From contig JADJXA010000001.1 of assembly GCA_016716065.1 (NCBI GenBank), forward strand, positions 682,001 through 746,000: a DNA stretch of 64,000 bases. The letters run 5' to 3'. A program made the translations under genes and the position numbers. The notes under the pieces are model-generated. The model was given only the letters and a program-made list of their open reading frames with translations. It was not told the origin of the DNA and searched no databases. This DNA comes from Candidatus Leptovillus gracilis (lineage in GTDB: Bacteria; Chloroflexota; Anaerolineae; Promineifilales; Promineifilaceae). Of this stretch, positions 42,333 to 51,441 are shown piece after piece (the stretch's first letter is position 1; every line of letters begins with the position of its first letter).

Positions 42333-43151
42333 ATGGCTAGAGAACGAATTGAACGCCTTTATTTTGTAACTGCTTCGGAGAACAAGTTCAACGATTATCA
42401 GTTTTTGCTGGGTAAATTTGTTGACTTATTCTGGTTTCCTCACACTGTGGAAGATGTGATCACCACTGACGTAGACATCCTCATCCGGCGCAAAGTGGAA
42501 GCCATCCGGCCCAAACTGCCCTACCTGCCCTTTCTCGTCGAACAAACCAACCTGATGATCCGCGCCTGGAAAAATTTACCGGGCAACGTGGCCGGACTTT
42601 TTATGGATGGCGTCGGGGCCGATGGTATTTGCAAGATGTTGGACGCCTTCCCCGACAGGTCGGCAACGGCCGTTACCAAGCTGGCTTACCATGCCCCCGA
42701 TGACCGGGTATTGGTTTTTGCCGGTCAGCTCTCTGGAACCATCGCCCCAGCGCCACGCGGGCAGCAGGTGTTTGGCTGGGACGCCATCTTCATCCCCGAC
42801 GGCCACGACCGCACCCTGGCAGAGATGAGTATGGAGCAGCGCAACAGCATTTCCACCCGGAAATTGGCGGTGGCGGCTTTTTATACGGCCGTTCTCGAAG
42901 ACGAACAGGCCGACGCGCTGCTGCAAAACCGCATTCGCCTGCGCGAATTGATGGTGCGCTACTTCAACAAGACCGAACTGGAAACCCTCTGTTTCGACCT
43001 GGGCATAGACAAAGACAACCTGCCCACCGTCACCAAGCCAGAGATGTCCCAGGAAATCATCCTCTACTGCGAACGGCTCAATCTGATCCCCCGCCTGCTG
43101 GAACTTTGCCGCAGCCAGCGCCCCAACGCCGACTGGCCGGAAGCGCTATGA
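42333..43151 (+). CDS. HAM1/RdgB-type NTP pyrophosphatase domain fused to a C-terminal effector-associated-domain-like module
   Basis: A 272-residue protein. Residues 5-185 follow the HAM1 (inosine/xanthosine triphosphatase) pattern: LYFVTASENKFNDYQ, then GLFMDGVGADG, FAGQLSGTIAP and GWDAIFIPDGHDRTLAEMS with NSISTRKLA. HAM1 enzymes clear non-canonical purine NTPs to the monophosphate. Residues about 196-272 are an extra helical module (RELMVRYFNKTELETLCFDL, GIDKDNLP, then RSQRPNADW). I recognise this wording from small adaptor-like modules attached to NTPase, TIR or caspase-like effectors in multicellular bacteria; that link is from memory. The ATG at 42333 has GAGGG upstream. It follows ruvA by 55 bases and ends in a strong hairpin. 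Confidence 0.7.
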   Translation: MARERIERLYFVTASENKFNDYQFLLGKFVDLFWFPHTVEDVITTDVDILIRRKVEAIRPKLPYLPFLVEQTNLMIRAWKNLPGNVAGLFMDGVGADGICKMLDAFPDRSATAVTKLAYHAPDDRVLVFAGQLSGTIAPAPRGQQVFGWDAIFIPDGHDRTLAEMSMEQRNSISTRKLAVAAFYTAVLEDEQADALLQNRIRLRELMVRYFNKTELETLCFDLGIDKDNLPTVTKPEMSQEIILYCERLNLIPRLLELCRSQRPNADWPEAL

Positions 43152-43154
43152 CGT

Positions 43155-43200
43155 CCAAATAGCCAAAGAGGACGGCGCGCCGTCCTCTTTGGCTATTTGG
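43155..43200. terminator. 46-bp perfect palindrome between convergent genes
   Basis: The 23 bases from 43155 (ccaaatagccaaagaggacgg...) are exactly complementary to 43178-43200, with no unpaired loop. It starts 4 bases after the stop of the HAM1 fusion gene and precedes the end of ugd, so it can serve as a terminator in both directions. Confidence 0.7.
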
Positions 43201-43220
43201 GTTGTGGCTGGGTGGTTGGG

Positions 43221-44668
43221 TTACGCAGTGCGTAATTCGGGGATGCCCTCTTCGGATTGGCCGTTGGTATGGCTGGCCGGTTTGAGCGCGCCTTTTAGAT
43301 AAGCGCCGCCAACGGGCAGGTAATCGTAGCCGTTGGCCACCAGCGAGGTGAAGTCGGAAATCATGCGACGGCCGTCAATCACCAAATAGGGCGCGCTGAC
43401 CGTCGTTTCAATCGTGCGGGCGATACCGCGAAACTCTTCCCAATCGGTGGAAATAAAGACGGCATCGCTGCCTTCAATGGCCTCTCTGGCGGTTTGGTGA
43501 TAGCTGATACGCTCGAACAGGTGGTTCTTTTCCGGGTTGAACCAATATTCCTGCGCCGCAGATGTCGCCAATGGATCAAAGGCGCGGATTTCGCCGACGC
43601 CGCGCCCCAGCAGCGCTTCGACCGCTTTGAGGGCGGCTGAGTCGCGCATGTCGTTGGTGCGTTTTTTGAAGGCCAACCCCAGCAGGGCCACGCGCTTGTT
43701 GTTAAAGTTGAAAGCGGCTTCGTGGACAGCGCGGTCTACCAGATACGTTTTCTGGAATTCGTTGATGTTGTAGACAGCCTGGAGCAAATCGGTGGAACGG
43801 CCGTTTTGGTTCAACTGGTAAATCAACGATTGGATGTCTTTGCCGAAGCAGCTTCCACCAGCCCCGTTGCTCACATAAGACCCCCACGTGCTGATGCGCG
43901 AATCGGCCGTGACGCCGATCTTCAGGTCTTCCATGCGAATGTTGGGGAAGGTTTCCGCCAGCCGTGCGCCGACGCCATTCCAGAAGGAGATATAGGTCAG
44001 CAGCAAGGTGTTGCCGGTGTACTTGATGGCTTCGGCCGTTTCCGGCGTTGTTTCCAGGTAGCGAATACGCACGTGGTTGACAAAGTGGGAATAGATGCGA
44101 CGCAGAAGAACAAAATCCTCCTCGGTATCCGCGCCCACCACAACCCGGTCTGGCTTGCGTGAGCCATCCATGGCATTCCCTTGCGCCAGAAATTCCGGGT
44201 TGGAAGCCACGCCGAAGTTCTCTACGCCGTGCTGTTCCATCACGTTTTGCAGCAGGCGCACCGAACCTACCGGCACAGTGCTTTTGTTCACCAACAGCAC
44301 CCGCTTTTTGTTCTGTCGCTGCGCCAGCAGCTCGGCGACGCTGTGGGCGGCGTTGAGATAGTAACTCAGGTCGGTGGAGCCATCCCGATTGGGCGGCGTA
44401 TTCAGGCAAAAGAAGAAGATGTCGGTCCCTTCTGCCAGGTGGGTGATGTCGGTGGTGAAGAACAGGTAGCGATCTATATTTTCGGCAATGGCCGCGGCCA
44501 GACCTGGCTCGTTGACATAACGTTCGATTTGGGCCGCCTGGCCCGTTTTATAAGCGTTGATACGCTTCTCGTCAATGTCGTAAGCCCACACTTCGTGGCC
44601 ATATTCAGACAAAACAGCCGCATGGGGCGCCCCACGAAACCAGTGCCAACTACGATTATTTTCATCAA
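43221..44668 (-). pseudogene. ugd: UDP-glucose 6-dehydrogenase, broken by a one-base frameshift (possibly an assembly error)
   Basis: The start at 44668 (AGGAG upstream) gives MKIIVVGTGFVG, the NAD-binding motif. In the run cccc at 44630-44633 one C (G on the coding strand) seems missing. Frame +1 then reads GAPHAAVLSEYGHEVWAYDI and continues intact to 43221: STVPVGSVRLLQNV, the substrate region, catalytic Cys in GAGGSCFGKDIQSL, and the C-terminal GLAFKKRTNDMRDSA. With the base restored it would be a normal enzyme of about 480 residues making UDP-glucuronate for surface polysaccharide. Everything after the shift is open, which favours a sequencing error or a very recent mutation. Confidence 0.85.
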
Positions 44669-44822
44669 ACTACTCCTTAAATGAATGGGAGACAGGTCCA
44701 GCCATGCGCCCCATTTTGTTGATCGTTGTGTCTTAAGATACGCGATTTACCTTAGTCTTGCCAACTTACATTGGTACTTAATCTATACGTTTCGCCGATA
44801 AGCTGAAAGTTGTTAGCTTTTG

Positions 44823-44843
44823 ACTATCAACTCTCAACTATCA
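44823..44843. repeat. Heptad repeat at the end of the flavoprotein gene
   Basis: ctatcaa, ctctcaa, ctatcaa with a 7-bp period; the array reaches into the last codons of the gene that ends at 44827. It is related in sequence to the tatcaac array at 5454-5474. Confidence 0.85.
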
Positions 44844-46143
44844 ACTTTGCCGCCTGACGGCCGATTTCCACTGCGTAATTGGTGCCCCGGTCCCAGGGGT
44901 AAACCTGGCTCATGCTGGCGAAATAGAGGCCAGGAAGCGGCGTTTGCAGGTCGGGGATGTGGGCTGAATGGTGGAGCAGCGGCACGGGTTGGGCATATTT
45001 CTCGCGGAAGACCCAGCTTCGGCGCACCCAATCGGGGCGGAAATCGGGGTTGAATTGGGTGAGGACGCCGGTGAAAAGGTGGGTCAATTCCTCGTCGCTC
45101 ATCTGGAAATAGGCGTGGTCGGGCGCAACGTAATCGCCGCAATAGATGATGTGGTCGCCACCGTAATGCTCGCGGCTGATGTAATTGGTGTGTTCTACCA
45201 GGGCCAGGAAGGGGACGGTGTTCTGGCTTTTGTCGGGTGAACTGGAAGGGATGTTAAGCCAATAGGTGAGGTGGTCGGGGAGTAACGGCCGTTTTAACGC
45301 CAACGTCAGCACCACTGCGCCCATGCTCTTCAGATTAAGAAGCTGCCCCAGATAATCGGCCGGCAAATCGGGCGCCAGCCGGGCTAACAAATGAGGCGAT
45401 GTGGTGGCCAGAACGCGGTCAAAGGGCGCTTCGCCGGCGGCGGTGGTGGGGGTGGTGAGGGTGAGACGGCCGTTCACCGTCTGGGCAATATGGCTGACCG
45501 GCGTATTGAGCAAAATCTGGCCGCCACGCTGTTGGACAACGGCCGTTAACTGGTCAATAAACGCCTGGAAACCGCCCACAAAATAGCCCAGTTTCGGTGT
45601 GCGCACATGCAGCCGCGCCCACATCCAAGCCATATTCACCTCCTGATAATAAGGCCCAAACTTACCGATCAGGAGCGGCCGCCAGGTCGTCTGGTAGATT
45701 TTGTCGCCATACCAGCGGCGCAGCCAGGCATCGGCCGTCTGCTGCTCCAACCGGCGCCACGGCTCCGTAAAGCGCAAATAGGCGCTGACCAGGCCAAAGC
45801 GGGCCACGTCCAACAAATTGAAGCCGGGAAAGGTAATCCAACGCCAGGGGGAATCGAAGGGCACGATTTTCCCATCATACATGACCGAGGTCGTGGGGCG
45901 AGGAAAAAACAACTTATCGTTGAAACCAAGTTCATCCACCAGTTGAATGATGGCCTTATCCGACTGGAAAATGTGGTGGTAAAACTTCTCCAGCGGCCAG
46001 TCCCAGTTCTGGTCCTTAAACCCAGACGCCAGCCCGCCTGTATGGTCAGTAGCTTCGTAGAGCGTTACCTGATGTCCGGCGGCCAACAAGTCATAGGCCG
46101 CCGACAGACCGGCAACCCCGGCTCCAATGATGGCTATCTGCAT
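44827..46143 (-). CDS. FAD-dependent amine-oxidase/desaturase-like flavoprotein
   Basis: A 438-residue protein. FAD-binding motif IAIIGAGVAGLSAAYDLLAAG at the N-terminus with the follow-up EATDHTGGLASGF, and the C-terminal GLYFASMSQVYPWDRGTNYA that closes the FAD site. The layout is that of protoporphyrinogen oxidase, phytoene desaturase and UDP-galactopyranose mutase relatives. It sits between ugd and a flippase-like membrane protein, so action on a surface sugar or polyprenyl lipid is plausible but not shown. Confidence 0.75.
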   Translation of the reverse strand: MQIAIIGAGVAGLSAAYDLLAAGHQVTLYEATDHTGGLASGFKDQNWDWPLEKFYHHIFQSDKAIIQLVDELGFNDKLFFPRPTTSVMYDGKIVPFDSPWRWITFPGFNLLDVARFGLVSAYLRFTEPWRRLEQQTADAWLRRWYGDKIYQTTWRPLLIGKFGPYYQEVNMAWMWARLHVRTPKLGYFVGGFQAFIDQLTAVVQQRGGQILLNTPVSHIAQTVNGRLTLTTPTTAAGEAPFDRVLATTSPHLLARLAPDLPADYLGQLLNLKSMGAVVLTLALKRPLLPDHLTYWLNIPSSSPDKSQNTVPFLALVEHTNYISREHYGGDHIIYCGDYVAPDHAYFQMSDEELTHLFTGVLTQFNPDFRPDWVRRSWVFREKYAQPVPLLHHSAHIPDLQTPLPGLYFASMSQVYPWDRGTNYAVEIGRQAAKLIVES

Positions 46144-46163
46144 AAGTGTGTGTCCTTTTGGGG

Positions 46164-46212
46164 TTCCGTATTCCGTGTTCCGTATTCCGTGTTCGGCTCA
46201 CGGCTCACGGCT
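46164..46212. repeat. Heptad short tandem repeats between the flavoprotein and flippase-like genes
   Basis: Seven 7-bp units: ttccgta, ttccgtg, ttccgta, ttccgtg, ttcggct, cacggct, cacggct. The array runs into the 3' end of the gene that ends at 46198 and encodes its last residues. Confidence 0.92.
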
Positions 46213-47220
46213 TTCCTTCATCTCCGCCGCCTTGCCGATGTCCGCCCAGCTCAGCCCTTCGCGGAGCATGTAATAGAAGCCCAGCAGGGTGATGGGCAGC
46301 CACAGGGCGGCGTGCAGGACCAGGGTATAGGCGGCGGCCGTGTTGGCCGGCACGCTGTACAATTTCAGCACTTCGATGCCTGGCGTGTCAAACGTGCCCA
46401 CATAGCCGGGGGCGGATGGCAGAGTCGTCGCCAGATTGACCACGCCGTTCATCAGCATCAGAGCAAAAAACGTCACCTGAAAGTCGAAGGCGTGCATCAC
46501 AAACCAATATTTCACCGTCTCCAGCAGCCAGATGACGATGGAGGTGAAAAAGATCATCAACACATTGCGGAAACTGCGCAGCGATTCCAGCCCGGCGAGA
46601 AACCGTTGCAAAATACCAAGCAGGCTGCTGCGCCCTTTTTCACTGAGCAAATTGCCGGTCAGCCCTAAACCCCACTGCGCCAACCGGTAAAACCGGTCCG
46701 GCATGGCTGCCAGAGTAAAAAAGACAACCAGAGCGATAAAAAAAGCGGCGCTGGCAAAGATGACGGTGGCGCGCACAGTGGTATTGTCGCCGGGAATGGG
46801 GGTGAAGGGGAGGGCGACAAAGACAAAGATGAGCATAACCAGCCCATCAAACACACGCTCAACAATCACCGTGGCCAGACTGGCGCTCATCGGCACTTCT
46901 TCGCGCTGATAGAGGACAAAGGAACGCAGCACTTCACCGGCGCGAAAGGGGTAGACATTGTTGCCCATGTAACCGATGACCACGACAGGAAAGAGGCGAC
47001 GCACTGGAATGTGCTTCAGCGGCCGCAGCATATAATCCCAGCGCCAGGTGCGCGCCCAGACGGCCACAAAGTAGACGGCCACGCTGGGCAGCAGCCACCA
47101 GTAGTTGGCGGTACGCACGTCGGCCCAAACTTCGGCCAGCTCCAGCCCATCCAGGGCCACCCACAAAAAAAGAGCGCTGATGAGAACGGCCGCGCCCAGC
47201 CACAGAGTTCGTTTGTTCAA
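46198..47220 (-). CDS. Lysylphosphatidylglycerol synthase/flippase-like membrane protein (UPF0104, AglD type)
   Basis: About 340 residues with eight or so transmembrane helices. Family wording: WARTWRWDYMLRPL, GYMGNNVYPFRAGEVLRSFV, VIVERVFDGLVML and LPSAPGYVGTFDTPGIEVL. Such proteins move or build glycolipids or aminoacyl-lipids in the membrane. I prefer a TTG start at 47220 (LNKRTLWLGAAV), with GAGG six bases upstream; the longer frame from 47292 would translate a simple repeat. The neighbours ugd and the flavoprotein suggest a surface glycolipid pathway. Confidence 0.75.
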   Translation of the reverse strand: MNKRTLWLGAAVLISALFLWVALDGLELAEVWADVRTANYWWLLPSVAVYFVAVWARTWRWDYMLRPLKHIPVRRLFPVVVIGYMGNNVYPFRAGEVLRSFVLYQREEVPMSASLATVIVERVFDGLVMLIFVFVALPFTPIPGDNTTVRATVIFASAAFFIALVVFFTLAAMPDRFYRLAQWGLGLTGNLLSEKGRSSLLGILQRFLAGLESLRSFRNVLMIFFTSIVIWLLETVKYWFVMHAFDFQVTFFALMLMNGVVNLATTLPSAPGYVGTFDTPGIEVLKLYSVPANTAAAYTLVLHAALWLPITLLGFYYMLREGLSWADIGKAAEMKESREP

Positions 47221-47450
47221 AATGCGCCTCGGAGTTGGATGGTTGGATAGTTTGTTGGTTTGTTTCGTTCGGTCCACAAACCAACCAGCCAACTATCTAT
47301 CTTACACGCCTATGGCGTGAAAGGCGCAATTGTATCAGGTTGGGAAGGGAAGGGGAACGGGGGAAACGGCCGTGCCCCCGCCCTACGGCAGCACAGGAGA
47401 CAGAGAAGCCCTCTATCCCTGTGTTCAATCATCTTCCAAAGTGAGCTGCG

Positions 47451-48521
47451 TTAAGAACAGCCCAGATACCAGCAGGGATTATCTTGCACGCCGTTGATAC
47501 GGATTTCAAAATGAATATGCGGCCCAGACGAATTGCCGGTATTGCCGCTTAACCCAATCACATTACCCTTGTAGACAATCTGGCCCGGCGAAACATTAAT
47601 TCCGCTGAGATGGGCGTAAAACGTCTCGAACCCGTTGCCATGATTGACGACGATTAGATTGCCATAGCCATACACATTCCAACCCGCATAGGTCACCGTG
47701 CCTGTATCGGCCGCATATACCGGCGAGCCATCACCCAGGGCGATGTCCAGACCAGGATGCCCATACCAGAAGTATTGGCTGAAATTACGGCCGTTCACCG
47801 GGTATTGGAAAGATCCCGTGCCCACAATCAGCGGTTTAATGCTGCTGCCCTCGCGGGACGTGCCGCCCACCGACGCCAGGTCTGGCGGCGTCCAGACGAA
47901 CACCTCGCGCACCGCGCCAGGGACCATAATCTTGCTTTCGGCATAGAGGCGGTAAGGAAACTCCAGGTTGTTACTTTCGTAGGCGACAATATCTTCCACT
48001 GGAATGGCATACTGTTCCGCGATGCGCTCCAGCGTATCGCCAGGCTGAACATCGTGCAGCACGCCATCTATGGGCAAAATGATGATCTCCACGCCAGTTT
48101 GCAGCAGGCTGGCCTCCTGGCTTAGCTGTGGATTCCCGCCCAACAGGGTCTCGGTTTTGATGCCAAAACGTTCGGCGATGCCGTTGGGCGTATCACCGCG
48201 CTGTACCACGTATATCTGGAACGTGTGCTGCGGTTGTTCGCCCTGATAGGTGTGGGCGTTAAAGTTGGGGTCCAGGCTGCCATCTTGGATGACCGGCAAA
48301 TCACCGGTGGCAAAGTCATACAGCGTTTGTTGAGGGGGGTTGTTGGTCTGGGGTAGGGTCGTTATGCTGGCCGGTTGGCCTGCGGCAACGGCCGTATCCC
48401 CTGCTGTTTCTGCCAACCCACCAGCTAAACCGGCGCGCCAACCAAAAAAGAGAAAGGCCGTCACAACCAGCAGCACCACATAACCGCCGACTCTCTCGGC
48501 GAGGCTTCTTTCTTCATCCAT
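47451..48521 (-). CDS. M23 peptidase with two LysM domains
   Basis: A 356-residue exported protein: one N-terminal transmembrane segment (about 12-32), LysM 1 at about 100-148 (YVVQRGDTPNGIAERFGIKT), LysM 2 at about 155-205 (VQPGDTLERIAEQYAIPV), then the M23 domain with zinc ligands in WYGHPGLDIAL and SSGPHIHFEIR and the His in FYAHLSG. It binds glycan and cuts peptide cross-links, or acts as an activator if inactive; the ligands here look complete. The C-terminus ends in CWYLGCS. Confidence 0.92.
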   Translation of the reverse strand: MDEERSLAERVGGYVVLLVVTAFLFFGWRAGLAGGLAETAGDTAVAAGQPASITTLPQTNNPPQQTLYDFATGDLPVIQDGSLDPNFNAHTYQGEQPQHTFQIYVVQRGDTPNGIAERFGIKTETLLGGNPQLSQEASLLQTGVEIIILPIDGVLHDVQPGDTLERIAEQYAIPVEDIVAYESNNLEFPYRLYAESKIMVPGAVREVFVWTPPDLASVGGTSREGSSIKPLIVGTGSFQYPVNGRNFSQYFWYGHPGLDIALGDGSPVYAADTGTVTYAGWNVYGYGNLIVVNHGNGFETFYAHLSGINVSPGQIVYKGNVIGLSGNTGNSSGPHIHFEIRINGVQDNPCWYLGCS

Positions 48522-48572
48522 AATCTTCTTCCCTTAAGCGACGTGGATGCTACCATAAAGCATTAGAAGCGC

Positions 48573-48603
48573 AAAAGCGGGCCAGGGAGACCTGACCCGC
48601 TTT
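48573..48603 (-). terminator. Intrinsic terminator of rho
   Basis: Read on the minus strand, a stem of AAAGCGGGTCAGG pairs with CCTGGCCCGCTTTT around a 4-base loop and ends in a T tract, about 55 bases after the rho stop. Confidence 0.75.
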
Positions 48604-48658
48604 CTCTATAACCGTTCAGAATAGAGGAACGGCCGTTTACAACCAGTCACCTCAGCTG

Positions 48659-49936
48659 CTACATCATATCTTTCGTCAAAGATTCCAAAAATTCATAGTT
48701 CGTCTTTGTGCCGCGCATCCGTTGGAACACGGCCGACGTGGCGCTGCTGATGTCGTAGCCGGGCGTATCCATCAGGTGGCCCAACATCCGGCGCATGGTA
48801 TACACCCGCGCCAACTCATCGCCAGACAGCAGCAAATCTTCACGACGGGTGCTGGAACGTTCAATATCATACGCCGGGAAAATGCGCCGCTCTTGTAAAC
48901 GACGGCTGAGCAGCAGTTCCATGTTGCCTGTGCCCTTAAACTCTTCGTAAATGACGTCGTCCATGCGGCTGCCAGTATCCACCAGGCAAGTGGCGATGAT
49001 CGTCAGGCTGCCCCCCTCTTCCAAATTACGCGCCGCGCCAAAAAAGCGCTTGGGCGGATACAAAGCGGAAGGATCAAGGCCACCAGATAGTGTACGGCCG
49101 CTCGGCTGCACCGTCAGGTTATAAGCGCGAGCCAGACGGGTGATGGAATCTAACAAGATAATCACATCGCGTCCACCTTCTACCAGACGTTTGGCCCGTT
49201 CCAGAGCCATTTCCGCCACCCGGCAGTGCTGGCGCACCGGTTCATCAAAGGTAGAACTAACCACTTCCCCTTCAATCGAACGCTGCATGTCGGTGACTTC
49301 TTCAGGGCGCTCGCCGATCAAAGCCACCATCAAATGAACGTCACTGTAGTTTTCCAGGATGCCATTCGCCATGTCCTTCAGCACCGTCGTTTTACCAGAT
49401 TTAGGCGGAGAAACAATCAGGCCGCGCTGCCCGCGACCAATAGGAGCAATCAGGTCAAGCAAGCGCGTAGACAAGATGTTGGGGTTTGTTTCCAGTTTTA
49501 ACTTTTGGTCAGGGAAGATGGGGGTTAAATGTTCATAACGCGGCCGTTTTTTGGCTAGCTCGGGACTCATGCCATTAACGGTCTCAACGCGCAGCAAACT
49601 GTAATACTTTTCGTTCTCTTTAGGGACCCGCACCTGACCCAGCACCATATCGCCATTACGCAGACCTAAACGACGGATTTGGGAGCTGGAGACGTAAATG
49701 TCTTCGGCGCCGGGCAGGTAATTATGGGAGCGCAAGAACCCCATATTCTGTTTGTCATCTTCGACGATTTCTAAAACGCCGCCGCGAAAGTCTAGCCCTT
49801 CCGATTCTGCGTTGACCCGCATTATGTGAAAAACCAGGTCTTGCTTTTTCATTGTGCTAAAGCCAGTTACGTTTTTTTCACGAGCGATGTCGCGTAACTC
49901 GCCAATTTTCAGTGCTTCAAGCTCTGCGATATCCAT
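48659..49936 (-). CDS. rho: Transcription termination factor Rho
   Basis: A 425-residue hexameric RNA helicase. Rho_N helices (LKIGELRDIAREKNVTGFST), an RNA-binding cold-shock-like domain (GVLEIVEDDKQNMGFLRS) and the ATPase core with Walker A in VSPPKSGKTTVLKD, Walker B in DVIILLDSITRLARAYN and the Q/R loops (SGGLDPSALYPPKRFFGAAR) are visible. It ends untranslated transcripts. The 5' leader is unusually long (see 49937-50324). Confidence 0.96.
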   Translation of the reverse strand: MDIAELEALKIGELRDIAREKNVTGFSTMKKQDLVFHIMRVNAESEGLDFRGGVLEIVEDDKQNMGFLRSHNYLPGAEDIYVSSSQIRRLGLRNGDMVLGQVRVPKENEKYYSLLRVETVNGMSPELAKKRPRYEHLTPIFPDQKLKLETNPNILSTRLLDLIAPIGRGQRGLIVSPPKSGKTTVLKDMANGILENYSDVHLMVALIGERPEEVTDMQRSIEGEVVSSTFDEPVRQHCRVAEMALERAKRLVEGGRDVIILLDSITRLARAYNLTVQPSGRTLSGGLDPSALYPPKRFFGAARNLEEGGSLTIIATCLVDTGSRMDDVIYEEFKGTGNMELLLSRRLQERRIFPAYDIERSSTRREDLLLSGDELARVYTMRRMLGHLMDTPGYDISSATSAVFQRMRGTKTNYEFLESLTKDMM

Positions 49937-50295
49937 CCTATACTCTCCAATTCACGTGTTTAGCGATTGGTAGCAACACGCCACCTTCGTTGAATGTGGG
50001 CATCACATCATAAATTCGCCAGAAATTTGGGAACTAAATGCTTGAGGTAAGTGGGGCATGATAAGGGTTTGGCCCCACAAAACCGTCGCGTGGTTTTAAA
50101 AGGTTAAGCAGTAAGATACTCCAAATGTGTCGTGAAGTCGCTCAATCCACCCTATTTGCGTGCAGCTAGTCTTGCCGTTGTTAACCAAGATGGGGATTTG
50201 TATGCCATAAACCAGATCAGGCTGATGAACCTGTTGTGTCAATCATCTTTCGTGGTGAGGACATATACACGGAAACCACTCTGGTGGTGAAAAAA
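49937..50295 (-). promoter_or_regulatory. Long untranslated leader of rho
   Basis: The region between the predicted promoter and the rho ATG is about 350 bases and holds no open frame of note. Rho of other bacteria controls its own mRNA through attenuation in the leader, so this stretch is a likely regulatory leader; no specific structure was proven. Confidence 0.4.
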
Positions 50296-50324
50296 AGTAT
50301 AACATGCCCCCTGGTAAGCGTCAA
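50296..50324 (-). promoter_or_regulatory. Sigma-70-type promoter of rho
   Basis: On the minus strand TTGACG (50324-50319), a 17-base spacer and TATACT (50301-50296). Both boxes are near consensus and the spacing is ideal. It lies just downstream of the fbp stop codon. Confidence 0.65.
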
Positions 50325-50339
50325 TGAATTTAATTATTT

Positions 50340-51356
50340 CTAACCCCCTCTATTCACCTCCAGCTGATCTTCAGCCATAAACTCGTGCAATTTTTCTATC
50401 AGGCCGCGATTGCCGGCAAAAAATGGCGTGCGCTGATGAGGCTCGGTGGGCACAATGTCTAAGATGGGTCGCTGCCCGTCGGTGGCCGACCCACCGGCTT
50501 GTTCCATCAAAAAGGCCAGCGGCGCGGCTTCATACAGCAGGCGAATTTTGCCGTTAGGTTTGCCGGTTTCGGCCGGGTAACAAAAGATTCCGCCGCGCAG
50601 CAGATTGCGATGGAAATCGGCCACCAGTGAGCCGATGTAGCGCGCCGACAGGGACGGCGGGGAATCTGGCTCCTGGCCTTGCAGCCAACGGAGATATTTC
50701 TGTACGCCGGGAGACCAACGGCCGTAATAAGCGCTGTTCATGCTAATATAACCCGGCGGCTCCGGGGCCATCATATTCTTGTGCGACAGCAAAAACTCGC
50801 CAATCTCCGGGTCCAGCGTAAAACCATGCACCCCATTGCCTGTACTGTAAACCATCATCGTGCTGGAGCCAAACAAAATGTAGCCAGCAGCAACCAGGTT
50901 CCGCCCCGGCTGCAACACATCTTCCACCCGGCCGCGCCGTTCCATGTCTATACAGCGGTAAACGCCAAAAATTGTGCCGATGCTGACATTTACATCTATG
51001 TTCGAGGAGCCGTCCAACGGATCATACACCAGGACATAGCTGCCTTTTTCATAACGCGCCGGAATGGTCAGCAGCTCTTCATGCTCTTCCGAGGCCATAA
51101 TGCACAAACGTCCCGTGTGGTCGCAGAGGCGGTAAATGACGCTGTCGGCATAGACATCGAGCTTTTGTTGGTCTTCTCCCTGGACGTTGATGGCTCCGAC
51201 GCGCCCCAGAATATCTACCAGACCAGCGCGATTGACTTTGTGGGCAATCATTTTGGCGGCTAAAGCCAGATCATACAACAAGCCGGTAAGATCGCCTTTG
51301 GCATATTGGGGCTGGTTGTCGAGAATAAAGCGTTCAATCGTCGTGATTTGCGACAT
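50340..51356 (-). CDS. fbp: Fructose-1,6-bisphosphatase class I
   Basis: A 338-residue gluconeogenic enzyme. The metal and phosphate signature VLVYDPLDGSSNIDVNVSIG, the upstream MASEEHEE loop and the C-terminal LRLL-like substrate region (GKIRLLYEAAPLAFLMEQAG) are all typical. It hydrolyses fructose-1,6-bisphosphate to fructose-6-phosphate. The start at 51356 has AGGAG 8 bases upstream. Confidence 0.95.
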   Translation of the reverse strand: MSQITTIERFILDNQPQYAKGDLTGLLYDLALAAKMIAHKVNRAGLVDILGRVGAINVQGEDQQKLDVYADSVIYRLCDHTGRLCIMASEEHEELLTIPARYEKGSYVLVYDPLDGSSNIDVNVSIGTIFGVYRCIDMERRGRVEDVLQPGRNLVAAGYILFGSSTMMVYSTGNGVHGFTLDPEIGEFLLSHKNMMAPEPPGYISMNSAYYGRWSPGVQKYLRWLQGQEPDSPPSLSARYIGSLVADFHRNLLRGGIFCYPAETGKPNGKIRLLYEAAPLAFLMEQAGGSATDGQRPILDIVPTEPHQRTPFFAGNRGLIEKLHEFMAEDQLEVNRGG

Positions 51357-51441
51357 GACTCGCACTCCTTGCTATGGTTCGCTCGGAAAAATGGGAATAG
51401 TGGGATTAGTGGTCGTCAGAAAATTGTCGGAACGATATCAA

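Noticed and set aside
44474..44668. Separate 64-codon gene starting with a NAD-binding motif
   Set aside because: It is the true N-terminus of ugd read before the frameshift, not an independent gene.
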